From Sphingobacteriaceae bacterium DW12 (GTDB taxonomy: Bacteria > Bacteroidota > Bacteroidia > Sphingobacteriales > Sphingobacteriaceae): a stretch of 64,000 bases of DNA. Positions 47,462 to 56,331 of this stretch are shown here, piece by piece. The notes beneath the pieces are model-generated. The model was not told the DNA's origin, searched no databases, and saw only the letters and a list, made by a program, of their open reading frames with translations. The stretch is from positions 248,001-312,000 of the forward strand of contig JROE01000005.1 of assembly GCA_000783305.1 (NCBI GenBank), written 5' to 3'. Made by a program: the position numbers and the translations under genes. How positions within the stretch are numbered: position 1 is the first letter of the stretch; the number at the start of each line of letters is the position of its first letter.

Positions 47462-48937
47462 ATGAATAGAAATATTATATATATAGCGAGTCTCTTTCTT
47501 TTAGTGGTGGTAGGTTGTTCAAAAGATCTAGAGACAGCACCGACCGATGCCGTGGATGAAAATGAAATCTATAAGAATGCAGATAATATAGAGACGGTCA
47601 TCAATGGCACCTGGAAATATCTGAATGAAACATACGCTACTTACGCTAACCCAGGGTATAGTGCTGTGATGCGTACCAGTGACGCTATGGGAAGCGATGT
47701 CGCACTGATTACAACCAAGTATGGATATGCTGGGCCTTACAATTTCACAGACATGTTCAATGAGACTTCCAGCAGGACTACCTTTTTCTGGACCTTATTC
47801 TATAAAGTCATTGACAATATGAATAATGTCGTCACCAAAATAGATGCTGCTGATGGAGATGTAGACTATAAGAACCGGCTGAAAGGACAGGCCAAAGCAC
47901 TTCGGGCTTTTGCTTATTACAACCTAGTAAGTTTCTATCAGTATACATACGCCAAGGACAAGAATGCATTGGCAGTACCCATTTATACCGAACCGACCAC
48001 TGTTACCACCGTTCCTCAGGCTCGGGCCACAGTAGAACAAGTGTATGCATTGATTGAATCCGATCTTAAAGATGCGTTAACATTGGTGGGGACGTATCAA
48101 GGAGCAAAATACAAAATCAATAGTGCGATAATCAACGGTCTTTTGGCACGTACCTATTTGAATACCGAGAAATGGGAGCTTGCTGCAAAGCATGCTGCTG
48201 ATGCTCGAAAGGGCTATCCTTTAATGGAAGCAGCTAAATATGCAGAAGGGTTCAATGACTTGGCAAATGGGGAATGGATATGGGGGCATCCGCAGACCCC
48301 AGAGCAAAGCGATGAAAGTTATACATTCCACTATATGGATGTCTCCTCAAAGGAAGCTTACTATAGCAGTTTTATGGCTGATCCATATTTTAAAGAACTA
48401 TTTGATGAGCAAGATATCCGTAGTCAACTTTTTGAATGGAGTGGATCTAGCATAAACAAAGGCTGGTTGAAGTATAAAAAGTTCAAGTTTAGGTCGAATA
48501 TGACTGGCGATATTGTATATATGCGTGCAGCAGAAATGTATTTGATTGAGGCGGAAGGACTGGCTAGGGGTGGACATGAAGGAGAAGCTATAGATCGCTT
48601 GAATGAATTGCGGGGTGCACGGAATGCGAAGCCTTACACTTCGGGGAGACTGGTTGATGCAATATTGATCGAGCGTCGAAAAGAATTGTGGGGAGAAGGA
48701 TTTTCACTCACTGATATCCTGCGTACGCAGGTCTCCGTTGCGCGGAAAAGCTATGTTAAGCCCGATGGTACAGCAATATATGTGACCGTGAAAAATGATG
48801 ATGGGAAGGACGAAAGTGTAGAGGCTTTAGGCCATACTCTTCTTATATTCCCTGATCGTACATCTTTTGTGCCTAATAGTCGATATTATCTTTTTGCAAT
48901 TCCACAAAGCGAAAGAGACCGCAATGAAAATCTATAA
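47462..48937 (+). CDS. SusD/RagB-family outer-membrane lipoprotein (pair 3)
   Basis: This 491-residue lipoprotein (lipobox LFLLVVVGC) has the SusD helices KNRLKGQAKALRAFAYYNLV, IINGLLARTYLNTEKWELAA, VYMRAAEMYLIEAEGLARGG and the end RRKELWGEGFSLTDILRTQ, FAIPQSERDRNENL. It lies 30 bp after SusC pair 3 and must share its transcript and SAM control. It is the ligand-binding lid of that transporter. No enzyme gene follows; a strong terminator closes the unit, so this is a two-gene importer without degradative functions. Confidence 0.93.
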   Translation: MNRNIIYIASLFLLVVVGCSKDLETAPTDAVDENEIYKNADNIETVINGTWKYLNETYATYANPGYSAVMRTSDAMGSDVALITTKYGYAGPYNFTDMFNETSSRTTFFWTLFYKVIDNMNNVVTKIDAADGDVDYKNRLKGQAKALRAFAYYNLVSFYQYTYAKDKNALAVPIYTEPTTVTTVPQARATVEQVYALIESDLKDALTLVGTYQGAKYKINSAIINGLLARTYLNTEKWELAAKHAADARKGYPLMEAAKYAEGFNDLANGEWIWGHPQTPEQSDESYTFHYMDVSSKEAYYSSFMADPYFKELFDEQDIRSQLFEWSGSSINKGWLKYKKFKFRSNMTGDIVYMRAAEMYLIEAEGLARGGHEGEAIDRLNELRGARNAKPYTSGRLVDAILIERRKELWGEGFSLTDILRTQVSVARKSYVKPDGTAIYVTVKNDDGKDESVEALGHTLLIFPDRTSFVPNSRYYLFAIPQSERDRNENL

Positions 48938-48952
48938 AGTATAGCGTATTAT

Positions 48953-49004
48953 TAAAGAGAAAAGGGAGGTTTCTTGTAAACAAGAAACCTCCCTTTTCTC
49001 TTTA
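48953..49004. terminator. Strong bidirectional terminator after SusD pair 3
   Basis: A perfect 24-bp stem (48953-48976 against 48981-49004, centred on AGGTTTCTTG / CAAGAAACCT) with a TAAA loop. Its right edge includes the stop codon of the AI-2E-family gene, so the convergent genes share it. Confidence 0.9.
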
Positions 49005-50204
49005 ATTTTCCTTTTCGTTACTTTTTGTAGTAACCTCTTTAGCTACTGTCGCAACATCTTCAGTTTCCTTCTTTTTCCGTCGAGGAGGGCGTACGATTCC
49101 CCACTTCATTAACAATTCTTGAGTGGAGTTTCTTTTAAGGTGTTGTTTCTCCGGCTCACCTATCAAAAAGCCGATGGACTGCATAGAAGGAATGGCATCG
49201 AAGATGACCTTAAGGGCTGCGGTCATAGGCAGCGCAAGAATCAAACCTGCCAATCCGAAAATCATACCACCCACCAAGATAGCGATGATCGCCATCAAAG
49301 GGTTAATACTTACTTTTCCTCCGACAATATTAGGGGTAATGATGTTACCTTCTAAAAATTGGACGACTTGAAACCACGCTATGACACCAATCGCATACCA
49401 AGCATTATCTTTGGTTGCCAACGCAAATAATGCAGGAAGGATAGATCCGATAGCAATTCCGATATAAGGAAGTAGCATTAGGAATGAAGCCAACGAACCA
49501 AAAAACCAAGCATACTCAATACCCAGTATCATCAAACCTACTGTATTCAATACTGCGACGATGCCCATTACAGTAACCAGACCCAAGAAGTAGCTTTGTA
49601 CCACTTGATAGATTTTATTGAGTACATCATTGATTTTTTTGTTCTCGGTATCTTTGAAAGTCTTAAAGAAAAACTCTTTAAAAAAATCTCGGTAATAAAG
49701 TAGGAAGAAAATAAAGATAGGGACCAAGATTACTCCAGCAAGGGTACTCCCGATAGAACCAAAAGCTGTGGACAGATAGCCGCCCACATTATCGAGTAGC
49801 TTGTTGCTCTGCTCTTGAAACTTTGCAGCCATTTCGCTTCTTTCCATCCCAAATCGATGTTGCATCCAATCTTGGAAGCTTTCGACAACGGACGTTACTT
49901 TGTTAGTGATGTCACTTGCATCTCTTCCTATAATAATGCTCTCGTGTACAATGAACCACAAGATGCCACCGATAATCAGTATGGCAATGATCACAGATAC
50001 AATGGCCGCCAATGAACGTACAAATCGTAATCTACGTTCTAAAAAATTAGCAATGGGGAACAGTGTAATAGAAATAATGATGGAAAATAGTAGCGGGACC
50101 AACACACTTTGCGTGACATACATCAGGCCGATGATAAGTACTAACGCAAATAAGCTCGACGCTAAGCCCAGGGAATAGGGCGGGGAACTTTTTTTATCTT
50201 CCAT
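49002..50204 (-). CDS. AI-2E/PerM-family membrane transporter
   Basis: This 400-residue protein has about seven to eight membrane segments (LGLASSLFALVLIIGLMYVT, VPLLFSIIISITLFPIANFL, LAAIVSVIIAILIIGGILWF and others). It has the family's C-terminal region: FLMLLPYIGIAIGSILPALF, VVQFLEGNIITPNIVGGKVS, NPLMAIIAILVGGMIFGLAG, LILALPMTAALKVIFD. The tail is highly charged (PPRRKKKETEDVATVAKE). Members include exporters of AI-2 and Na+/H+ antiporters; substrate cannot be told. It starts 48 bp downstream of the MFS gene. Confidence 0.92.
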   Translation of the reverse strand: MEDKKSSPPYSLGLASSLFALVLIIGLMYVTQSVLVPLLFSIIISITLFPIANFLERRLRFVRSLAAIVSVIIAILIIGGILWFIVHESIIIGRDASDITNKVTSVVESFQDWMQHRFGMERSEMAAKFQEQSNKLLDNVGGYLSTAFGSIGSTLAGVILVPIFIFFLLYYRDFFKEFFFKTFKDTENKKINDVLNKIYQVVQSYFLGLVTVMGIVAVLNTVGLMILGIEYAWFFGSLASFLMLLPYIGIAIGSILPALFALATKDNAWYAIGVIAWFQVVQFLEGNIITPNIVGGKVSINPLMAIIAILVGGMIFGLAGLILALPMTAALKVIFDAIPSMQSIGFLIGEPEKQHLKRNSTQELLMKWGIVRPPRRKKKETEDVATVAKEVTTKSNEKEN

Positions 50205-50252
50205 ATTGTCTAGTTGTTTATCCAGTTACAATTATAAAGATACAATTAAATC

Positions 50253-51443
50253 CTACATAGGCAATTCCTGTTTCGGTTTTTTCATAAATTGCCACCAAAG
50301 CATATAGATTAGAGCCAATAAGAGCACAGCAGCATTGGTCAACATAATTTTTGGAATATTCTCGATGATATCACGATAGTAGAATCCGGCGATAAGAGCA
50401 CCCAATCCTATACCAGCCTCCAAGGAGATATACATAGTTGCTATAGCCCTACCCCGTTGTTGTGGACTACTGAGATCTATTGTCCATGCATTCACCGCCG
50501 GCGATAGAATACCCGTACCAATACCATATACACTAGCACCGAGCATCAATCTGAAAAAATTATCACCCTCACTTATGAGATACAGGGAGAGTGCCACAGT
50601 GACCAGTCCGACCATAATGACTTTTGTCCGGCCGTATCGATCGGCTACTTTTCCAGAGAGAAATCGAATGAGGATAGAAGCAATCGTGTATGCCGTAAAG
50701 AATACCCCTTTATTGGCTAAGCCAAGATGCTCACTCCAATCCGGTATGAGGGTCAAGATGACGCCATAGGCCGAATAGGATAAAAAAGTGACCACACCGG
50801 CAGGCAGTGCGCCCAAATCTATAATGTCCGATCTAGAGATCTTGAACATCGAAATGTTGAGTTTCTCTTTAGTGGATAGCGTCTCTTTCATATTGGCTAC
50901 AATTACGATGGATAGTAGTGCAAATAAAGAAGAACTATAAAACATCGTATCTATACCATAAGATTGAAATATAGCACTTCCAATTGCTGGGCCTACCGCA
51001 CCACCAATACTAAAGCATAAACCATGAAGGCCGAGTGCCTCTCCCCAACGAGCGCGGGGTATGATATCGGCAACGTATGCCGACGTAGCAGTAGGTTTGA
51101 ACCCTGTCGAAAAACCATGTACCAGTCTGAGCATAAGAAACCCGGCCACTGAAGTGAGTACAGGGTACAAAAATCCACAAACAAAGCACACAACAGACCC
51201 CACGGCCATCACTGGTACACGTCCCCATTTGTCTGTCAACTTACCACTAAACGGTCTAGAAATACCAGCCGTCAAGGTAAACAGGGCGATAATCAGACCC
51301 TTATATTCAGCTCCGCCCATACTGCTGAGGTAATTAGGCAGCTCGGGAATGATCATGTTGAAGCTTGCTGAAAATAGTAGCGAACTCAAACACAGGAGTG
51401 CAAATTGTATGGTATATATTGAATTTGAGCTAGTATCCGTCAT
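50253..51443 (-). CDS. MFS transporter
   Basis: This 396-residue protein has 12 predicted membrane segments and the MFS loop motif SGKLTDKWGRVPVMAVG between helices 2 and 3, with a second copy, SGKVADRYGRTKVIMVG, in the C-half. Helix 5 reads GLCFSIGGAVGPAIGSAIF. This is the layout of drug/proton antiporters and sugar exporters; the substrate is unknown. Its ATG overlaps the methyltransferase stop by 4 bp, so the two are translationally coupled. Confidence 0.92.
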   Translation of the reverse strand: MTDTSSNSIYTIQFALLCLSSLLFSASFNMIIPELPNYLSSMGGAEYKGLIIALFTLTAGISRPFSGKLTDKWGRVPVMAVGSVVCFVCGFLYPVLTSVAGFLMLRLVHGFSTGFKPTATSAYVADIIPRARWGEALGLHGLCFSIGGAVGPAIGSAIFQSYGIDTMFYSSSLFALLSIVIVANMKETLSTKEKLNISMFKISRSDIIDLGALPAGVVTFLSYSAYGVILTLIPDWSEHLGLANKGVFFTAYTIASILIRFLSGKVADRYGRTKVIMVGLVTVALSLYLISEGDNFFRLMLGASVYGIGTGILSPAVNAWTIDLSSPQQRGRAIATMYISLEAGIGLGALIAGFYYRDIIENIPKIMLTNAAVLLLALIYMLWWQFMKKPKQELPM

Positions 51444-52192
51444 TTCATGATGCCCATTCTGGCTATTTCGTTACAGAAGATAGTGGTAGCAATGGCTACG
51501 TTGAGCGATTCTGCCTCCCCAAAACGAGGTATCGTCACGGCTTGGTTCACCAGTTTGATGACCTCCTGACTGATACCATTACCTTCATTGCCCATCACGA
51601 TCAAGCCTTGTCCTCCCCAACAGGTTTCGTAGATGGAAGAACCATTAAGAAGCGCTCCAAAGACAGGAAGACCACATTGAGAAATGAAAGAAGGAAGGTC
51701 GGTATAATGGATTCGCATACGGGATAGCGAACCCATTGTCGCCTGCACTACTTTAGGATTATAAGCGTCAACAGTGCCTATTGAACAAATGATATCTTTA
51801 AATCCAAACCATTCTGCCGTACGAATAATGGTTCCTAGATTTCCAGGATCTTGGACGTCATCCAAGACCAATGTAAATCGATTGGCCAAATCCAAGGCCG
51901 ATAGGGACTCGTCTTCGGGAAGATTCACAAGGGCCAATATCCCCTGAGGAGATTTTAATTGACTGATTTTTGAGAATTCACTATCAGTCAGCTCGTAGGA
52001 TTTTATATTTTGCGGTATTTTAACCACTTTTGTGTTAACGCTTGCCGTATAGAATAAGGCATGAACGTCATACGATGAATATAAAAACTCCGTTACAGAT
52101 TTGATACCCTCTACAACAAAAAGGCCGTGCTCTTTGCGAAATTTTTTATGTTGGAGAGATGTAACTAGACTGATTTGCGCTTTTGACAACAT
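51440..52192 (-). CDS. SpoU/TrmH-family RNA 2'-O-methyltransferase
   Basis: This 250-residue protein has an N-terminal substrate-binding domain (MLSKAQISLVTSLQHKKFRK, GLFVVEGIKSVTEFL) and the SpoU trefoil-knot motifs: LVLDDVQDPGNLGTIIRTAE (motif 1), LIVMGNEGNGISQEV (motif 2), IPRFGEAESLNVAIATTIFC (motif 3). It transfers methyl from SAM to a ribose 2'-OH of rRNA or tRNA; the exact site is unknown. Its start is only 5 bp from the tamL start on the other strand. Confidence 0.93.
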   Translation of the reverse strand: MLSKAQISLVTSLQHKKFRKEHGLFVVEGIKSVTEFLYSSYDVHALFYTASVNTKVVKIPQNIKSYELTDSEFSKISQLKSPQGILALVNLPEDESLSALDLANRFTLVLDDVQDPGNLGTIIRTAEWFGFKDIICSIGTVDAYNPKVVQATMGSLSRMRIHYTDLPSFISQCGLPVFGALLNGSSIYETCWGGQGLIVMGNEGNGISQEVIKLVNQAVTIPRFGEAESLNVAIATTIFCNEIARMGIMK

Positions 52193-52197
52193 TTTTG

Positions 52198-54549
52198 ATG
52201 ATTAAACAAACGACTTATTTTTTATATGCAAGTATAACGCTTTTGTTGCTAATTCTTAGTGGATGCCGTTCAACAAAATATCTGGAAGACGAGCAGGCTC
52301 TAGTCACAGATGTGGATATAACAGGAGGAGATCCTAAGTTAAAGGAGCGTTCTTCACTTTATGTTTCGAGTGAATTGCGACCCAATTCTAAAATGAACCT
52401 GTTTATATACAATACCTTCAATACCAAAGACGGTAAGTATAAAAAAAATAACGTCAAGAACGTAGGGGAGGCTCCTCATATATTGGATACAGCGCTTGTA
52501 GAGCTGTCCAGTAAACAGATTCAACGCTTCTTGCAAACAAAAGGGTATTTCAATGCCGAAGTGAAGCCTGAGATATCGATTAAGAAAAAAAAGGCAAGGA
52601 TTGATTTTAAAGTAGTATCGGGACAATCCTACACCATACGTAGTAAAGAGGTGAAAATTGAAGATCCTCAGGTTGAGAAATTGTATAATGACTGGTTAGC
52701 GCAGCACTCCCATGTGAAAATAGCAGAAACATATGATGCCGAAAAGCTATTGGCAGATAGGGAAAATCTATATATGCTGCTCAAAACAAATGGGTACTAC
52801 GACTATGTTAGGCAGTATATGCGTGCAGGTGTAGATTCTAGCCTGCACAATTACCAAGTAGATTTGAAGATATCTGTCGACAACCCACCGCAGCTGGATC
52901 AGCATACCCTCTACTACATCAACAATAGTGCGCTGACCATTCGCAATTTGAATCAGTCCGTTGGCAAAAGGAGCAAAACCTACCGCGATACGGTATTAAA
53001 CGTTAATTTTGAAGATCATACCGGTAATTTTAGATTGCGCCCACTTGCCCGCTACATGTTCGTCAAGTCTGGCGATAAATATGATTTGAGTAAGGAAAAT
53101 CTCTCCTATGACCGACTTTATGAGATGAACGGGTTTAGAAGCGTGAAGATCTTGTACGAAAAGGTGGATTCCAATAAATTGAATGTAAGGTACGAGTTGA
53201 TTCCTCGCCCTATCATGGGCAATCAGATAGAGGGCGAATACACCTTTAGTTCAGGAATGAGCGGATTTAATATCGCCAATACATTCTCCCATCGTAATAT
53301 CTTTGGTGGTGCCGAACAATTGGAAATCAAGATGCGCTACGGGGTGCTCTTTGATCCGCGCTTGAAGGGAAATCTTGCGCAGAAAATATTCAACAATGAC
53401 TTTCAGATTGGGGCCAATTTGATATTTCCAAGATTATTAGTGCCATTTGGCATTTTTAATAGTATCGGTAAATACGGGCTTCCCAAGACAACCTTCTCCT
53501 CCAATCTTCAGATCTTCAATCAAGATAATGCCTATTCCAATCGGTATTTTATCAATACGTTGAACTATACCTGGTTTGAAACGGCAAATAAACAACATAG
53601 TTATACACCTGTTGTTTTGGAATATAGGGTAGGCAAACTGGATGCAGCATTTGAACAACAGCTCTTTGATGAGGGCTACTTGCTGTATATAAGAAGTAAT
53701 AATCGGGAGTATTTTGGATTGGGCTCTCAATATACCTACACGTTAAATGCACCTAAATTATTGAAGCTGGAAAATTTTAGTTATTTCAGAGGAGCGATTG
53801 ACCTTAGTGGAAACGTACTAGGGGTCGCCAGCAAGCTCTTTAGTTTCAATCAAAATGAGGATGGTGAACGAACTCTTTTTGACGTCCCTTATCTTCAGTA
53901 TGCAAAGTTAGAATTGGATTATCGTTTGTATCGTCATCTTGGCGGTAATCGGCAATTTGTATTCCGAGTCAATCCTGGAATCGCTATTCCCTATGGCAAC
54001 AATTCCAGCTTGTTAATTTTTGAAAAGAGCTTCTACAGTGGCGGAATGAACGGTATCAGAGCATGGCAAGCACGTACCCTAGGTCCCGGAAGTTACAATA
54101 GGGAAGGATTGGACGAGTCGTTGCGACTCAATCTTCGCAATTTGGACCAACTAGGCGAAATCAAGCTAGAAGGTAATGCCGAGTATCGATTTCGATTGCT
54201 CAACCACTTCCTAGGGGCCAAGTTGAATGGTGCTACATTTGTGGACTTTGGGAATGTATGGCGCTTGAAGGAGAATGAGTTGAATCCTGGCGGTGAATTT
54301 AAGTTTGATAAATTCATGACCCAGATTGCTATTGGCTCGGGGTTTGGTCTTCGTTTTGACTCTGATTATTTTGTGATTCGACTAGACGCTGGAATCAAAG
54401 TAAAAGATCCTCAATTTGAAGGAAAGGATCAGTGGGTAATCAAGCACTTCTTCGATCAGAAAGATTTTAAGCAGTCGTACTACGAATCCCATAGACCAGA
54501 TCGCTATAATTTTATCCAATACAACTTCGGAATAGGCTTCCCTTTCTAG
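52198..54549 (+). CDS. tamL: TamL, BamA/TamA-like outer-membrane lipoprotein
   Basis: This 783-residue protein has a lipoprotein signal (ITLLLLILSGC, Cys near residue 22), POTRA-like repeats (QIQRFLQTKGYFNAEVKPEI, LYMLLKTNGYYDYVRQYM, LYEMNGFRSVKILYEKVD) and a C-terminal surface-antigen beta-barrel. The barrel region has YSGGMNGIRAWQARTLGPGS, ATFVDFGNVW and the end YNFIQYNFGIGFPF. Bacteroidota use this lipidated TamA form with TamB in outer-membrane assembly. I start at ATG 52198 (a TTG at 52183 is in frame). TamB, often next door in related genomes, is absent here. Confidence 0.85.
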   Translation: MIKQTTYFLYASITLLLLILSGCRSTKYLEDEQALVTDVDITGGDPKLKERSSLYVSSELRPNSKMNLFIYNTFNTKDGKYKKNNVKNVGEAPHILDTALVELSSKQIQRFLQTKGYFNAEVKPEISIKKKKARIDFKVVSGQSYTIRSKEVKIEDPQVEKLYNDWLAQHSHVKIAETYDAEKLLADRENLYMLLKTNGYYDYVRQYMRAGVDSSLHNYQVDLKISVDNPPQLDQHTLYYINNSALTIRNLNQSVGKRSKTYRDTVLNVNFEDHTGNFRLRPLARYMFVKSGDKYDLSKENLSYDRLYEMNGFRSVKILYEKVDSNKLNVRYELIPRPIMGNQIEGEYTFSSGMSGFNIANTFSHRNIFGGAEQLEIKMRYGVLFDPRLKGNLAQKIFNNDFQIGANLIFPRLLVPFGIFNSIGKYGLPKTTFSSNLQIFNQDNAYSNRYFINTLNYTWFETANKQHSYTPVVLEYRVGKLDAAFEQQLFDEGYLLYIRSNNREYFGLGSQYTYTLNAPKLLKLENFSYFRGAIDLSGNVLGVASKLFSFNQNEDGERTLFDVPYLQYAKLELDYRLYRHLGGNRQFVFRVNPGIAIPYGNNSSLLIFEKSFYSGGMNGIRAWQARTLGPGSYNREGLDESLRLNLRNLDQLGEIKLEGNAEYRFRLLNHFLGAKLNGATFVDFGNVWRLKENELNPGGEFKFDKFMTQIAIGSGFGLRFDSDYFVIRLDAGIKVKDPQFEGKDQWVIKHFFDQKDFKQSYYESHRPDRYNFIQYNFGIGFPF

Positions 54550-55076
54550 ATAAAACTCTTGATACCCATAATGATACTCTCCATTAGATTGGCCAAGCTC
54601 AGACCTTGTGAATAGTTGAAAAATGCATAAGCTAATGCCAATATCACGGCCGCCAATATAAAACGTTTAAAAGTATAGGCAATCAAAAGAATAATACTCG
54701 GGATAAGGAGAAGCGCTAGCCCACTGATTTTGATAGGATTCAATCCCTTGTCCGATTTAAAAACGTAGAAAAGTTTACCAATCGTATCTTCTTGATTTTT
54801 GTGTTTGAAAAATACAAATGTGGAAGATGCTATCTTGCTATCGGCTACAGCCACTCCATTCCGAAAAGAGAGCTCCTGCTGTAGTCCATTCAATGTGAAG
54901 ACGAATGTTCCATTGATAGCTTCACTGGCCAGGCCAGTCGTGTCTGTCGCAACAATGGCTAGACGACCATTCTGCGTAAGATTTTCTTTAATGGTAAAAT
55001 CCTTGATGACATTCTGCTGGGCATGGCTATATGCTTGCATTGTCATGAACAAAAGTATAATCAAATAGTGCTGCAT
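54546..55076 (-). CDS. Membrane protein of unknown function
   Basis: This 176-residue protein has a signal peptide (MQHYLIILLFMTMQAYSHAQ), an extracytoplasmic domain of about 90 residues (IKENLTQNGRLAIVATD, NGTFVFTLNGLQQELSFRNG) and two C-terminal membrane segments (ISGLALLLIPSIILLIAYTF, FILAAVILALAYAFFNYSQG). I do not recognise its family. I start at 55076, at the signal peptide; the open frame to 55205 lacks one. Its stop overlaps the tamL stop tail to tail (CTAG at 54546-54549). Confidence 0.6.
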   Translation of the reverse strand: MQHYLIILLFMTMQAYSHAQQNVIKDFTIKENLTQNGRLAIVATDTTGLASEAINGTFVFTLNGLQQELSFRNGVAVADSKIASSTFVFFKHKNQEDTIGKLFYVFKSDKGLNPIKISGLALLLIPSIILLIAYTFKRFILAAVILALAYAFFNYSQGLSLANLMESIIMGIKSFI

Positions 55077-55382
55077 GGTGCTGTATTTCCTTTGTAAAAA
55101 AAACCGATAGCGAAGGAGATAGAAAGCATCTCCCTGACCAATGTAGAGTTTGAGTGCATGTGAAATATCCACTTGGCATACACCGCACGCATACGGATAC
55201 AACATGATCTGGATTCGCCAGCCAGCAGATGACTGTCAAAAGACCAATTACATGCAGATGAACGCAAACCTATCTCCATTTCGATGCAATATTAGCTAAA
55301 ATCCTTTGTTTATAGCAGTTTGCCTAGAAAAAATATAGTAGCGCCGTCGAGGGATGTGGCAATTATTTAGTCAAATAAATTT

Positions 55383-55411
55383 TTTGTTTAGTGCTTTACT
55401 TTGTACATTTG
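55383..55411 (+). promoter_or_regulatory. Promoter of the 77-residue membrane protein gene
   Basis: TTTG (55383-55386), a 17-bp spacer and TACATTTG (55404-55411) resemble the Bacteroidota promoter, 28 bp before the start codon. Confidence 0.6.
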
Positions 55412-55438
55412 CAGCGTAACATTCATTTAAATAGAAAC

Positions 55439-55672
55439 ATGGAAAATACAACAGCTCAAAGACAGCCGAAGAAAACAGACAATAATGCTAATCGTTCAGA
55501 GTATTATGTAACTTTAACTGTTGCTATTGTTATTGGTCTTGCAGGTGTCTTTGCTAGATTTATTCAGGATTCATTTCTCTTTTCGACTATTGCAAATATT
55601 TTGTTGATTATCGCTACTATCATTGCTTTCAAGACTGTATTTGCAATCTTAGGATTTGGAAGTAAGAAATAG
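55439..55672 (+). CDS. Small two-helix membrane protein
   Basis: This 77-residue protein has a charged, glutamine- and asparagine-rich head (MENTTAQRQPKKTDNNANR) followed by two membrane helices (YYVTLTVAIVIGLAGVFARF and IANILLIIATIIAFKTVFAI) and a short GSKK tail. I do not recognise a function. I start at ATG 55439, which fits the promoter just upstream; the frame is open from a TTG at 55391 that would lie inside the promoter. A strong terminator follows, so it is a one-gene transcript. Confidence 0.65.
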   Translation: MENTTAQRQPKKTDNNANRSEYYVTLTVAIVIGLAGVFARFIQDSFLFSTIANILLIIATIIAFKTVFAILGFGSKK

Positions 55673-55697
55673 TCGGTAAGCACTTTAAAAATATATG

Positions 55698-55729
55698 AAA
55701 GCCTATAGTGATTACTATAGGCTTTTTTT
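55698..55729 (+). terminator. Terminator of the 77-residue protein gene
   Basis: AAAGCCTATAGT pairs with ACTATAGGCTTT around GATT, followed by a T run. Confidence 0.9.
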
Positions 55730-55764
55730 ATGCCTAATAAAATTATCCAACAGTTCGTTATACT

Positions 55765-55803
55765 AAAAAGTCCCAATACATATCAGATGTATTGGGACTT
55801 TTT
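55765..55803 (-). terminator. Terminator of the four-helix membrane protein gene
   Basis: AAAAAGTCCCAATACAT pairs perfectly with ATGTATTGGGACTTTTT around ATCAG. T runs on both strands make it bidirectional. Confidence 0.88.
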
Positions 55804-55821
55804 TGCGGTATGAATGTTTGA

Positions 55822-56235
55822 CTAAACGAATAGGGACCATGTAGACCATGGAATTCTAGCCAAGATAAATATTAAACCTAGGATGAAAAAGATAGCCACG
55901 GTTTTATTGGCTTTCTTTGCATCAGTAATTCTTTTAGCTTTCGAGTATCCTATCGTAATCAACACGATGGCGATAATCATCGTCAAGGGGTGCTCGATGA
56001 TTTTGAAACGCAAGGTTGGATCTTTCATAATACCACCTGACATCATGGAAGGGTATTTTAGTACGAAGAATAGTACTAAGCCGACCACTAACTGTAAGTG
56101 TGCGGAGATTAGCCCGATTAAGGCAATCTTGCGATTATAGGCTTTGTTGCCAGCAAGATTTGCTAAAGTAATGATGATGGATACCACCAATGCCAATAGC
56201 AGCACAATCGCTAATGTGGAATGTAAATGTAGCAT
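55822..56235 (-). CDS. Four-helix membrane protein, function unknown
   Basis: This 137-residue protein has four membrane helices (LAIVLLLALVVSIIITLANL, IGLISAHLQLVVGLVLFFVL, HPLTMIIAIVLITIGYSKAK, TVAIFFILGLIFILARIPW). Histidines lie within or beside helices (HLHS, SAHLQ, IIEHP), and relatives are sometimes labelled cytochrome b-like, but haem binding is unproven. It is monocistronic, with a TAAGTTTG promoter box of the same type as those of pyrC and the M28 lipoprotein. Confidence 0.65.
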   Translation of the reverse strand: MLHLHSTLAIVLLLALVVSIIITLANLAGNKAYNRKIALIGLISAHLQLVVGLVLFFVLKYPSMMSGGIMKDPTLRFKIIEHPLTMIIAIVLITIGYSKAKRITDAKKANKTVAIFFILGLIFILARIPWSTWSLFV

Positions 56236-56264
56236 GTTTAACTCTCTTTAATTTTGTTCAATCA

Positions 56265-56291
56265 CAAACTTAGATAAAGTTTCTTTCATAT
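56265..56291 (-). promoter_or_regulatory. TAAGTTTG promoter box before the four-helix protein gene
   Basis: On the minus strand ATGAAAG, 4 bp, TTTATCTAAGTTTG. The second part matches the boxes at 28311-28324 and 58070-58083; the ATGAAAG spacing is 2 bp longer. Confidence 0.5.
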
Positions 56292-56331
56292 GGAAGTCGG
56301 GGAGGACTAAAATATGAAAGAAAAGCATCGT

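Noticed and set aside
54546..54549. Overlapping stops of tamL and the next gene as a regulatory device
   Set aside because: A 4-bp tail-to-tail CTAG overlap is common and needs no special explanation.
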